From Bacteroidetes bacterium CG2_30_32_10 (GTDB lineage Bacteria; Bacteroidota; Bacteroidia; Bacteroidales; CG2-30-32-10): a stretch of 12,341 nt of DNA. The stretch spans positions 1 through 12,341 of the forward strand of contig MNXO01000150.1 in the NCBI GenBank assembly GCA_001872995.1. The letters are read 5' to 3'. Each line of letters opens with the position of its first letter. Positions within the stretch are counted from its first letter, which is position 1. A program made the position numbers and the translations under genes. Below the pieces are notes generated by a model. That model had not been told where the DNA came from, ran no database searches, and saw only the letters and a list, made by a program, of their open reading frames with translations. Below are positions 1-6,721 of the stretch, one piece after another.

Positions 1-144
1 TCATTTGTTGTAAAGCTTTATAACGAAGAACGTCCACACATGAGCATTGGCAATCTTTTTCCCAATCAAGTACATAAACTAAATTTAAAAACAGAAAAGT
101 TATGGAAGAATTATTACAAAAAAAATCCTATTATTGTAAACTAA
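1..144 (+). CDS. IS3-family transposase, C-terminal fragment (cut by window edge)
   Basis: The window opens inside this gene in frame 1 and shows its last 47 codons and a TAA stop. The peptide contains VKLYNEERPHMSIGNLFP, the signature found just after the catalytic glutamate in the DDE integrase core (rve) of IS3-family OrfB transposases. In this family the motif Y-N-x-x-R-P-H lies near the C-terminus, and the gene then ends in a short basic tail, here rich in Lys and Asn. The enzyme would catalyse cut-and-copy transposition of its own element. The catalytic D, D and E residues lie upstream of the window, so whether the copy is intact is unknown. The terminal repeat follows the stop at about 50 bp, a normal distance. 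Confidence 0.85.
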   Translation, partial: SFVVKLYNEERPHMSIGNLFPNQVHKLNLKTEKLWKNYYKKNPIIVN

Positions 145-190
145 TTTTAGGATTAAAATTAAATTGTAAATTTATATCAGGATTTAAGTA

Positions 191-221
191 TTAACCTGTA
201 AACTTTTTTTAGGACGAGTCA
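191..221. repeat. Probable right terminal inverted repeat of the IS
   Basis: This is an imperfect-repeat candidate ending in CA, 47 bp downstream of the transposase stop. A related sequence (GTAAACTAATTTTAGGA) overlaps the end of the transposase gene at 137-153, so the GTAAACT...TTTAGGA motif occurs twice near this end. Multiple transposase-binding motifs at an IS end are common. The left partner is not in the window. Confidence 0.5.
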
Positions 222-236
222 CTAGTTTACTCGTCC
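212..236. repeat. Inverted repeat straddling the IS boundary
   Basis: GGACGAGT (212-219) and ACTCGTCC (229-236) are perfect 8-bp inverted arms around a 9-bp spacer that contains the palindrome ACTAGT. The left arm belongs to the presumed IS terminal repeat and the right arm lies in flanking DNA. It may be a target-site feature, a transcription-blocking hairpin, or a remnant of a second IS end. Confidence 0.55.
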
Positions 237-254
237 ACCCGTCAACCCGTTAAC

Positions 255-395
255 TTGAATGCAACCATCGAATATTTCAATGTAACTTTTAATTACATGA
301 ATGTAACTATCGAATACTTCAATGTAACACTCAATTACATGAATGTAACTATCGAATACTTCAATGTAACTATCAATTACATCAGTGTAACACTC
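255..395. repeat. Tandem array 1: 21-bp units in 42-bp pairs
   Basis: Six full 21-bp units and one partial unit lie end to end at 255, 276, 297, 318, 339, 360 and 381. Two unit types alternate, giving a 42-bp higher-order repeat. One type contains ATGAATGTAACTATCGAATA (exact at 297 and 339, diverged at 255); the other contains TTCAATGTAAC and ends in AATTAC. All units share AATGTAAC, except for single changes in the first and last. The frame starting at TTG 255 is open to 440 and gives a 7-residue repeat of the form (M/F)NVT(I/F/L)(E/N)Y. There is no ribosome-binding site, ATG start or known family, so I treat it as non-coding or undecided. There are no unique spacers, so it is not CRISPR. 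Confidence 0.85.
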
Positions 396-593
396 TTATG
401 CACAAATTCAAAACCCATTCATCTTTTATACAGCATGTAAAAGAACTTATTATTATCTGTCCTTTCACTTCAGGACACACCGTACGTCAGCCCGAACGAC
501 AAGCGAGCCAGCCTCAGCTTAATCTCAACCCCTACTAGCATACTACCCCACTAATTGATAATTGCACATTGTTAATTTTCATTGCAAATCGTA
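396..593. other. Spacer between the two tandem arrays, no gene seen
   Basis: No plausible gene is visible. The middle part (about 465-548) is clearly richer in G and C than its surroundings and contains CGTACG and a GCGAGCCAGCC stretch. The last part (about 560-593) resembles a degraded start of array 2, with GTTAATTTTCATTGCA. No RNA gene, transposon end or promoter could be supported. Confidence 0.5.
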
Positions 594-1120
594 CGTTAAT
601 TTACATTTCACTATCGAACATCAAACAACGAGCATCATTAATTTACCCTTCATGTTTGAACATCAATCAATGAGCATTATTAATTTACACTTCAGCAACA
701 CTAATTTACTTTTCACTATCGAACATCAAGCAACGAGCAACGTTAATTTACTTTTCAGTAATACTAATTTAAATTTCATGATCGTTAATTTACTATTTAT
801 CAAAACTCTTTTACCTATCACTATCGTTCATCAGGCAACGAGCATCGTTAATTTACTTTTCATGATCGAACATCAGACAACGAGCATCGTTAATTTACAT
901 TTCATGATCGAACATCAAGCAACGAGCAACGTTAATTTACTTTTCATGAACGCTAATTTACTTTTCATGAACGCTAATTTACATTTTATCATCGTTAATT
1001 TAACTTTTACACTTTTTAACATCAAGCAACAAGCATCGTTAATTTACTTTTCATGATCGAACATCAAACAACGAGCATCGTTAATTTACTCTCCAGCAAC
1101 GCCAATTTACTTTTCAAAAA
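594..1120. repeat. Tandem array 2: 25 units of 21 bp, two interleaved unit types
   Basis: The 527 bp resolve into 25 units of 21 bp plus 2 extra bases. Type A begins CGTTAATTTAC and usually ends TTCATGAT or TTCAGCAA. Type B begins CGAACATCAA and ends AACGAGCAT. B units start at 615, 657, 720, 825, 867, 909, about 1014 (degenerate) and 1058; the rest are A or degenerate A. The order is partly ABAB (42-bp period) and partly runs of A (741-824, 930-1013), which fits unequal crossing-over or slippage in 21-bp steps. One unit at 1014-1036 is 23 bp long and breaks the phase. One forward frame stays open from 562 to 1056 and would give a repeat containing VNLLFMIEHQTTSI. It has only a TTG start and no ribosome-binding site, and the 2-bp insertion ends it. 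Confidence 0.9.
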
Positions 1121-1423
1121 ATATTTTGAGAGCGTAAAATAGATTGTGTAAACTGGAGATTTATAATCTACATCGGTCTTCAAATATAATACTATCAATT
1201 ACTATTATTGCTTTTGAGACATTCCAAACTTTAGTCACTTTTTTGCACTTTGCTCACTCCAAATACGCTAAGTACTTTAGGCATTCCAAACTCTAGGCAC
1301 TTTTTTTTAAGACAACATTATTAAATCAATTTTAATTGTAAATTTGTGTACATCTCTTTTTTAAAGTTAAAATTTAACATGGAATAATTGATAAAAAATC
1401 TATTAATTTAAAAATGAAACACC
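1121..1423. promoter_or_regulatory. Leader region upstream of the FISUMP gene, with short repeats
   Basis: No gene is visible. A short direct repeat, CATTCCAAACT(T/C)TAG(T/G)CACTTTTTT, occurs at 1220 and 1282, with a poorer copy (CTCCAAATACGCTAAGTACTTT) between them. A TAAATTTG box at 1339-1346 matches the Bacteroidota -7 consensus TAnnTTTG, but no TTG at the proper -33 distance was found, so the promoter call is weak. The T-run at 1301-1308 has no convincing hairpin before it. Confidence 0.3.
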
Positions 1424-2047
1424 ATGAAACACAAAAATTTATTACTAACAAACGCAATACTATTTATTGCTATGTGTTCAATGTCTCAAGAAACTGGTAA
1501 TTTTACCGATTCGAGAGATGGGAAAATCTACAAAACTGTTAAAATAGGCACACAAACCTGGATGGCTGAAAACTTAGCTTACAAAACGAACAAAGGTTGT
1601 GTAATATACGACAACAACCAAGACAATTTAGCCACCAACGCTTATCTATACAATTGGGAAACAGCTCAAAAGGTTTGTCCTGATGGTTGGCATTTGCCCA
1701 CCGACAAAGAATGGCAAACAATGGAGTTGTATTTAGGATTGCAAAATGAAGAACTCGAGTATTCCAGAAAAAGAGGAGAAGGAATAGGTTTAAAACTTAA
1801 ATCAACAACAGGATGGTACAACAATGGGAATGGGAACAACACCATTGGATTTAATGCACTCCCTTCTGGAGCCTGTCTTTTTTATGACAATTCTTTTCAA
1901 TTCCTAAATGAATCTGCTTATTTCTGGACAAGTTCTCCTATGGATGTCGATGCTTGGGCACGTGTACTAAAATACGATGGATCTTATATTGACCGTTCCT
2001 TGTTTTCAAAAAACAATAGTCTCTCTGTGCGTTGTATAAAGGATTAA
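1424..2047 (+). CDS. Secreted FISUMP-domain protein
   Basis: This 207-residue protein has a short signal peptide (about residues 1-22, basic MKHK followed by a hydrophobic stretch). One FISUMP domain (Fibrobacter succinogenes major paralogous domain) fills the rest. Visible family motifs are DGKIYKTVKIGTQTWMAENL (32-51), YNWETAQKVCPDGWHLP (76-92), GFNALPSG (142-149), FWTSS (167-171) and the C-terminal SVRCIKD. Such proteins are exported and common in Bacteroidota and Fibrobacteres; their molecular role is largely unknown. Cys18 lies in IAMCSMS, which is a poor lipobox because Met precedes the Cys, so signal peptidase I cleavage is likelier. An ATG at 1414 is out of frame, so 1424 is the start. 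The permease gene follows 46 bp downstream on the same strand and may be co-transcribed. The family call is firm; the function is unknown. Confidence 0.88.
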   Translation: MKHKNLLLTNAILFIAMCSMSQETGNFTDSRDGKIYKTVKIGTQTWMAENLAYKTNKGCVIYDNNQDNLATNAYLYNWETAQKVCPDGWHLPTDKEWQTMELYLGLQNEELEYSRKRGEGIGLKLKSTTGWYNNGNGNNTIGFNALPSGACLFYDNSFQFLNESAYFWTSSPMDVDAWARVLKYDGSYIDRSLFSKNNSLSVRCIKD

Positions 2048-2062
2048 TAAACTGTTTATTAA
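2044..2062. repeat. AT-only inverted repeat at the end of the FISUMP gene
   Basis: TTAATAAA and TTTATTAA form a perfect 8-bp stem with a CTG loop, overlapping the stop codon. All stem pairs are A-T, so it is a weak terminator candidate at best and may be chance in AT-rich DNA. It is the only hairpin between the FISUMP gene and the permease gene. Confidence 0.25.
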
Positions 2063-2093
2063 AAATTATATAATTTAGAAATAAATAGATTTA

Positions 2094-3044
2094 TTGATGA
2101 TAATAGCATTTATTAAATTACGTTTTATGCAAATTTTAAGAACAGCCAATGGAATAGGTCTCTTAAGATTTATATTTCTTTTAGGCTTAATTGCATTTAT
2201 TGCTTTTGGTATATTTATGCTAACCGCCGAGGTGTTAAAATCTTTTTATGTTTCCGCTATTTGTATATTTATTATTACATTAATTCAAATAAAGCGTTCC
2301 GATGCACAATTTTTAAAAATTAATTTCATTCACTTTAAGTTAATTTATCTTACTGAATACCTATTGTTGATGATGCCTTTGTTTTTTTGTTTGTGTTTTC
2401 ATAAACAATGGACATCAATAGTATCTGTGGTTGCTTCAACGCTTTTAATAATTAACATAGATTATAGCACCAAACGAAAAAGCCTAAATACCTTCATCCA
2501 AAGGGTAATACCTTTGGATTGTTTTGAGTGGAAAGGCGGAGTAAGAAGTACATTGGTTTTAATAATTATTGTATGGACGATTGGCTTGGTAACTTCTTTT
2601 TTTGTCGCCAGTGTTCCTGTTGCGTTATTTATATTGGGAATTTTACCCTTAAATTTTAATGAAAAAAATGAACCATTACCAATGATTCTTTCTTATGAAA
2701 GGGGTACTAATAGTTTTTTATTACATAAAATAAAGTTACAAATAGTTCTTTATACAATTCTTTGTATTCCATTAATCGCTTCATTTATTTTTTTTTTTTC
2801 AGATTTATGGTATATCCCTCTAATTGAGTTTTTTATTTTAACAACTACCCACATTTACATAATATTAACAAAATACGCTTTTTACAAACCAAATAGTAAG
2901 TCAAACGGTTCCCAGACATTTGGAGTAATTGGGGCAATGGGAATAATTATTCCAATTTTTATACCATTGGTTTGGGTATTATCCATTCGTTTTTATTTTA
3001 AAGCAAGAAAAAACTTAAATTTTTACCTGAATGATTACCATTGA
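2094..3044 (+). CDS. ABC-2-type exporter permease (polytopic membrane protein)
   Basis: The 316-residue protein is strongly hydrophobic, with roughly six to eight membrane segments. Clear ones lie near residues 22-45, 50-65, 85-122, 155-182, 215-232, 236-256 and 280-300. No extracellular ligand domain is present, as expected for the permease half of a small two-gene exporter. The C-terminus NLNFYLNDYH resembles permeases found beside ABC ATPases in Bacteroidota. The first codon is TTG at 2094, immediately followed by ATG at 2097; the ATG is probably the real start (315 residues). The last 14 bp overlap the ATPase gene, indicating translational coupling. Substrate cannot be told from the sequence; export of a peptide, lipid or drug is possible. 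The permease role rests on topology and on the adjoining ATPase. Confidence 0.75.
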   Translation: MMIIAFIKLRFMQILRTANGIGLLRFIFLLGLIAFIAFGIFMLTAEVLKSFYVSAICIFIITLIQIKRSDAQFLKINFIHFKLIYLTEYLLLMMPLFFCLCFHKQWTSIVSVVASTLLIINIDYSTKRKSLNTFIQRVIPLDCFEWKGGVRSTLVLIIIVWTIGLVTSFFVASVPVALFILGILPLNFNEKNEPLPMILSYERGTNSFLLHKIKLQIVLYTILCIPLIASFIFFFSDLWYIPLIEFFILTTTHIYIILTKYAFYKPNSKSNGSQTFGVIGAMGIIIPIFIPLVWVLSIRFYFKARKNLNFYLNDYH

Positions 3045-3717
3045 AAATCTTGTAGTGTCTTACAATAAAAGGCAAAATGTCATTAATTCATTAAACCTAA
3101 AACTTTCAAAAAAAACAATACATGGAATTGTTGGATTGAATGGTGCAGGGAAATCGACTTTACTAAATGCTATTTATGGTTTAAAAAGCATTGATTCTGG
3201 TGTCATCAAAAGCGAAAATAAAAAGATGAGTAAGAAAGAAATAGCTTACCTTGTTAGTGAAAATTACTTTTACTCAAACATCACTGCTAGAGAGTACCTT
3301 GCGTTGTTTAAAAACACAAACTTTGATATTGACAAATGGAACAAGCTGTTTTTATTGCCACTTGACACTATTATTGATAATTATTCAACTGGTATGAAAA
3401 AAAAACTCGCATTTATGGTCATATTAAAGCAAGATAAACCTGTTATGATTTTAGATGAACCATTTAATGGCTTAGATATTGAAACTTGTAGAATAATTCA
3501 TCAGGTTTTACTGAAGTTAAAGGAAAAGAATAAAATTATTATTATTACTTCCCATATAATCGAGACTTTAACAAATTTATGTGATTATATTCATTATTTA
3601 GAATGTGGTAAAATAAAATTTACCAAAGAGAAAGTCGATTTTAAAGAGTTTGAGAGAGAAATATTTGAATTGCTTGAGAAAAAAAACGAAGATTTAATAA
3701 AGGTTTTAACAGAATAA
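3031..3717 (+). CDS. ABC transporter ATP-binding protein
   Basis: This 228-residue protein is a single nucleotide-binding domain. Walker A is GLNGAGKST (35-43). The signature region is YSTGMKKKL (118-126), the YSxGM variant common in ABC-2 exporters in place of LSGGQ. Walker B is VMILDEP (138-144) with catalytic Glu143, the D-loop is GLD (147-149), and the switch His is His175 in IITSH. The Q-loop region reads YLVSENYFY, with Ser-Glu where many importers have Gln. It would bind and hydrolyse ATP on the cytoplasmic face to power the permease encoded just upstream, whose frame it overlaps by 14 bp. The C-terminal 50 residues are charged and may be a short regulatory tail. The length is normal for a stand-alone ATPase subunit. 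Confidence 0.93.
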   Translation: MITIENLVVSYNKRQNVINSLNLKLSKKTIHGIVGLNGAGKSTLLNAIYGLKSIDSGVIKSENKKMSKKEIAYLVSENYFYSNITAREYLALFKNTNFDIDKWNKLFLLPLDTIIDNYSTGMKKKLAFMVILKQDKPVMILDEPFNGLDIETCRIIHQVLLKLKEKNKIIIITSHIIETLTNLCDYIHYLECGKIKFTKEKVDFKEFEREIFELLEKKNEDLIKVLTE

Positions 3718-3927
3718 ACTATTTTTACCAAAACAACCATTTGATGGCGACTTAAAATAAATAATTGATTATTAACTAAATGAAGAAACCATAAATTGCA
3801 CTGGGATATAAAACTTTACCTAAGCATTAAATAAATGAAGGTGCAATTTTTAAATGCTGAACATGATATTATCAACGAAATTGAAAGCAAACATATACTG
3901 TAAAAAACAGTTTTATAATACGATATA
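3718..3927. other. Spacer before the sensor kinase gene: small inverted repeats, no clear gene
   Basis: A perfect 9-bp inverted repeat, AAATTGCAC (3793-3801) and GTGCAATTT (3841-3849), is separated by 39 bp. A weak hairpin with 5-bp stem (ACTGT, five A, ACAGT, then TTTT) lies at 3897-3911. A 22-codon ORF from ATG 3835 to TAA 3903 (MKVQFLNAEHDIINEIESKH...) overlaps the right arm. It has no recognisable relatives and no obvious ribosome-binding site, so I do not call it a gene. No TAnnTTTG promoter was found. Confidence 0.35.
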
Positions 3928-4746
3928 ATGCGAATTAATAACAAACTTGCTCTTTTGTTTCTTTTGATAGGAATATTTTCGGGTGTTACGGTTGGAGTAT
4001 ATTCATATTATAGTGCAAAGAAAGCATTGGTATCAAGAACTTTTGACCAATTAAAATCATTGAAAGTTGTTAAAAAAAAGCAAATAGAAGGTTTTTATGC
4101 TGACCGTATTCGTGATATCAATCTTTTTGCACAATCGGAAGATGTAAGTAAGCTTTTAACTATTATTTCAACCAATTCTAAATTTCAATCAAATGAAATT
4201 GCTCAATATGAGTATAACAGATATTTCAACCGATATATTCAATCTTGCGGCTATTATGAGCAATTTATAGTGGGTGATACATTAGGAAATATTATATTCA
4301 CTGAGGTTACAGAAAGCAAACCTGATTTTAATTTTGTTTTAGATACTATTAAAAGCAAACTTCTCAAAAATGTTTTCAATAAAACCATTCTATCAAAGCA
4401 GACAATCATTCAAGATTATCAAAATGATAATGATAAACCACTAAGCTATATTGCTTCTCCCATTGAAAATAATAATGGCAAATTAATTGGAGTTATTGCC
4501 ATGGAGATTTCTCTAAACAGCATCAATAAAATAATGCTGGAGAATAATAATCAAAGTGGGCTGGGTAATACAGGTGAAACCTATTTGGTTGGTAGCGATT
4601 TTCTGATGCGTAGCTGCTCTCGATTTAAAGAACAATCCGTTTTAAGCACCCATGTAAGAACTAAAGCATCAATAAACGCATTGAACAATATTGACAGTAC
4701 CGAAATTATTAAAGATTACCGAAATATAAACGTTTTAAGTTCTTAA
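3928..4746 (+). CDS. Sensor kinase N-terminal part: membrane anchor and dCache sensor domain
   Basis: This 272-residue piece starts with a membrane segment at about residues 7-28 (LALLFLLIGIFSGVTVGVYS). It then reads ALVSRTFDQLKSLKVVKKKQIEGF, a typical lead-in to an extracytoplasmic dCache sensor domain found in kinases and chemoreceptors. The dCache fold covers about residues 35-270, including IASPIENNNGKLIGVIAMEI near 182-201. The piece ends at the premature TAA. Alone it would be an anchored periplasmic sensor without a signalling output. ATG 3928 is the first plausible start. Ligands of dCache domains are usually small molecules such as amino acids, carboxylates or amines; which one applies here cannot be told. 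Confidence 0.7.
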   Translation: MRINNKLALLFLLIGIFSGVTVGVYSYYSAKKALVSRTFDQLKSLKVVKKKQIEGFYADRIRDINLFAQSEDVSKLLTIISTNSKFQSNEIAQYEYNRYFNRYIQSCGYYEQFIVGDTLGNIIFTEVTESKPDFNFVLDTIKSKLLKNVFNKTILSKQTIIQDYQNDNDKPLSYIASPIENNNGKLIGVIAMEISLNSINKIMLENNNQSGLGNTGETYLVGSDFLMRSCSRFKEQSVLSTHVRTKASINALNNIDSTEIIKDYRNINVLSS

Positions 4747-4797
4747 AGCCATTTAAATATCCCCGGTTTAAACTGGGCGATTATTGCAGAAATAGAC

Positions 4798-6057
4798 TTG
4801 AATGAAGCCATGATCCCCGTTATTGCTTTTCGAAACGATATTCTTTTTTTGAGCATTATTCTGATTTTATTTATTTTGGGTTCTGCAATAATGATTGCTC
4901 GTTCTATTTCATTACCCATTATTAAATTAAGAAATGCTACTATCAAAGTTGGGGAAGGCGATTTTGAAACCAAAGTATCTATAAATTCTAAAGATGAAAT
5001 AGGAGAACTTGCTGAAACATTTAATAAAACGACTTTTCGTTTGCAAACAATTACGGAAGAGCTTAAAGAAAGAGAAGAGCATTTAAGTCATTTTTATGAG
5101 GCTACGCTTGACGGCATTGTATTGCACGAAAACGGGAAAATGATATTGTTTAACAAAGCATTGGCTATTATTACTGGATATAATTCTGAAGAATTAAATA
5201 GCAAAAAAATTCAGGAACTCATCGATATTAATGAGAATCAAATAAAAGAAGAACAACAACAGGTGTTTTCTTATGAAACTTTGTGTTACAGAAAAGGAGG
5301 GAATAAGTTTCCGGTTGAAATTCAGGAACGCATGATTGATTTCAGGGGAAGAATGATAAAAGCAACGGTTATCAGAGATATTAGTGAAAGAAAAAATGTG
5401 GAAGATGAACTCAAATCAGAAAGAGAAAGTCGCTTGTCAGCATTGATTGATGGACAAGAAATGGAACGTCAGCGTTTTTCACGCGAATTGCATGATGGAT
5501 TGGGTCAGGAATTGATAGCCATGAAAATGAAATATGAAAATATTATCAATCAACAATGCGGAGGAACTAAAGACAATCTTATTCTTTTATTGGAACAGTT
5601 TGATAAGGTTATTGATGAAGTAAGAAGAATATCAGAAAACCTGATGCCATCGATATTAAAAGAATTTGGTATTGATAATGCGTTGAAAAATCTAAGCAAA
5701 ACTTTTACGACTTTGTCAGAAATCAAGGTTCATTATGATTCTATTGGAAACTTTGATAAAATTGATGACAAAACCAAAACGTATTTATATCGTATTTCGC
5801 AAGAAGCATTGAATAATATAGCCAAACATTCGGAAGCTACTGAAGTCAACATACAGTTAATTGAATTATCGGGCAATTTGAGATTGATTATTGAAGATAA
5901 TGGGAAAGGGTTTAATTTTACTCCCAATTTTGTTAGCAAAGGAAACGGTATTTATAATATAAAAGAACGTGCGAATCTCATCAATGCTTTGATTTCAATT
6001 GATTCTGCTCCAGGCAAAGGAACGGTGATAACAATTAAAGTCAAATTAAATACTTAA
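4798..6057 (+). CDS. Sensor kinase C-terminal part: TM, HAMP, PAS, HisKA_3 and ATPase domains
   Basis: This is the kinase half of the interrupted gene, 419 residues if counted from TTG 4798; ATG 4810 is an alternative start. In order it shows a membrane segment (about 14-35), a HAMP domain (about 33-85, SLPIIKLRNATIKVGEGDF), a PAS domain (about 95-200, FYEATLDGIVLHENG to RDISERK), and a HisKA_3 dimerisation helix with phospho-acceptor His232 in RFSRELHDGLGQE. The HATPase_c domain follows, with NNIAKHSEA (N-box), EDNGKGF (366-372) and GNGIYNIKERANLI. The class pairs with NarL/FixJ regulators, and exactly such a gene starts 4 nt after the stop. If made alone by reinitiation, it would keep membrane anchor, HAMP and PAS but lose the periplasmic sensor. 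Confidence 0.85.
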   Translation: MNEAMIPVIAFRNDILFLSIILILFILGSAIMIARSISLPIIKLRNATIKVGEGDFETKVSINSKDEIGELAETFNKTTFRLQTITEELKEREEHLSHFYEATLDGIVLHENGKMILFNKALAIITGYNSEELNSKKIQELIDINENQIKEEQQQVFSYETLCYRKGGNKFPVEIQERMIDFRGRMIKATVIRDISERKNVEDELKSERESRLSALIDGQEMERQRFSRELHDGLGQELIAMKMKYENIINQQCGGTKDNLILLLEQFDKVIDEVRRISENLMPSILKEFGIDNALKNLSKTFTTLSEIKVHYDSIGNFDKIDDKTKTYLYRISQEALNNIAKHSEATEVNIQLIELSGNLRLIIEDNGKGFNFTPNFVSKGNGIYNIKERANLINALISIDSAPGKGTVITIKVKLNT

Positions 6058-6061
6058 ACGT

Positions 6062-6721
6062 ATGGAGAAAATAAAAGTATTGTTGGTTGACGACCATCAG
6101 ATTGTTAGAGACGGAATAAAAGCATTACTGTCGGGGGTTAATGATATTGAAATTGTGGGAGAGGCATCGGATGGGAATGAAGCATTGATTAAAACAGAGA
6201 AATTGTATCCACACATCATCATCATGGATATTTCGATGCCTGAAATGTCGGGTATTGAGGTAACTAAAGCAATTACCCAAAACTATCCTCAAATTAAAGT
6301 GCTTATTCTTTCTATGTTTACAGAGGAAGATTTTATATTGAACGCTATTGAAGCTGGTATCAAAGGCTATTTACCTAAAAATACAACCCGGGAGGAATTG
6401 CTCAAAGCAATTAGAACTATTAATAGTGGTAAAGAATATTATGGTGATTTAATTTCGCAAATCATTCTCAAGAGTTATATCAACAATGCACAAAAAAAGA
6501 AGCTTCCCGAAGAGAAGGATATCAATTGTCTTTCATCACGAGAGGTTGAAATATTGAAGCTCATTGTAGAAGGTTTAAACAATCAAGAAATTGCTGATAA
6601 GTTGTTTATAAGCATACGAACAGTGGAATCGCACAAATCGCACATTATGCAAAAGCTAGAATTGAAAACTACCGTGGATATGGTGAAGTTTGCCATTAAA
6701 AACAAACTGGTTTCCCTTTAA
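6062..6721 (+). CDS. NarL/FixJ-family response regulator
   Basis: The 219-residue protein has a receiver domain (1-125) and a LuxR-type helix-turn-helix (about 152-215). Acidic residues Asp10 and Asp11, phospho-acceptor Asp56 in IIIMDISMPEMSG, the Ser of LILSMF and the Lys of GYLPKN are all present, so phosphotransfer should work. The DNA-binding part shows LSSREVEILKLIVEGLNNQE and then FISIRTVESHKSHIMQKL, the canonical GerE/LuxR recognition helix. It is the cognate partner of the HisKA_3 kinase upstream (4-nt spacing, no terminator between) and probably binds promoter DNA as a phosphorylated dimer. Its targets are unknown; the amt gene 359 bp downstream is a natural but unproven candidate. 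Confidence 0.93.
   Translation: MEKIKVLLVDDHQIVRDGIKALLSGVNDIEIVGEASDGNEALIKTEKLYPHIIIMDISMPEMSGIEVTKAITQNYPQIKVLILSMFTEEDFILNAIEAGIKGYLPKNTTREELLKAIRTINSGKEYYGDLISQIILKSYINNAQKKKLPEEKDINCLSSREVEILKLIVEGLNNQEIADKLFISIRTVESHKSHIMQKLELKTTVDMVKFAIKNKLVSL

Larger units (their letters stand above)
1..221 (+). mobile_element. Right end of an IS3-family insertion sequence
   Basis: The stretch holds the 3' end of an IS3-type transposase gene, a 46-bp AT-rich tail, and a terminal-repeat-like sequence at about 191-221. That sequence includes CCTGTAAACTTTTTTTAGGA and ends in GAGTCA. IS3-family elements usually start with TG and end with CA, and here the CA falls at 220-221. Read on the minus strand, the end starts TGACTCGTCC followed by an A-run, as expected for a left-end repeat. 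The left end lies outside the window, so the repeat pairing and target duplication cannot be checked. The exact boundary is inferred. Confidence 0.7.
3928..6057 (+). pseudogene. Hybrid view: one dCache-HAMP-PAS histidine kinase gene interrupted by an in-frame TAA
   Basis: Both pieces lie in the same reading frame. Between them is only one stop codon, TAA at 4744-4746, codon 273 of a 710-codon frame. The codons after the stop (SHLNIPGLNWAIIAEIDLNE) continue the normal end of the dCache domain and lead into the second membrane segment, so nothing else is missing. Related kinases usually have an aromatic residue, often Tyr, at this place, and a TAT or TAC codon would need one base change to become TAA. 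Options are a recent nonsense mutation, readthrough, reinitiation giving two polypeptides, or a base-call error. The rest of the frame shows no decay, which argues for a very recent event or an error. Confidence 0.75.

Noticed and set aside
255..440. Protein of 61 residues with NVT repeats
   Set aside because: Start is TTG without a ribosome-binding site, and the frame is open only because the repeat unit is a multiple of three without stops. Kept as a repeat array.
255..1120. CRISPR array
   Set aside because: The 21-bp units follow each other directly or alternate with another repeated unit. There are no unique spacers and no cas gene.
1539..1721. Minus-strand ORF inside the FISUMP gene
   Set aside because: Lies opposite a well-supported gene; its peptide is Cys/Phe/Trp-rich antisense sequence with no motif.
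3835..3903. 22-codon ORF before the kinase
   Set aside because: Too short, no ribosome-binding site and no known relative; mentioned only in the spacer description.
4743..4973. Minus-strand ORF across the kinase interruption
   Set aside because: Antisense to the conserved membrane and HAMP region; the plus strand has clear domain content.
5733..5939. Minus-strand ORF inside the kinase ATPase domain
   Set aside because: Shadow of the HATPase_c coding region.
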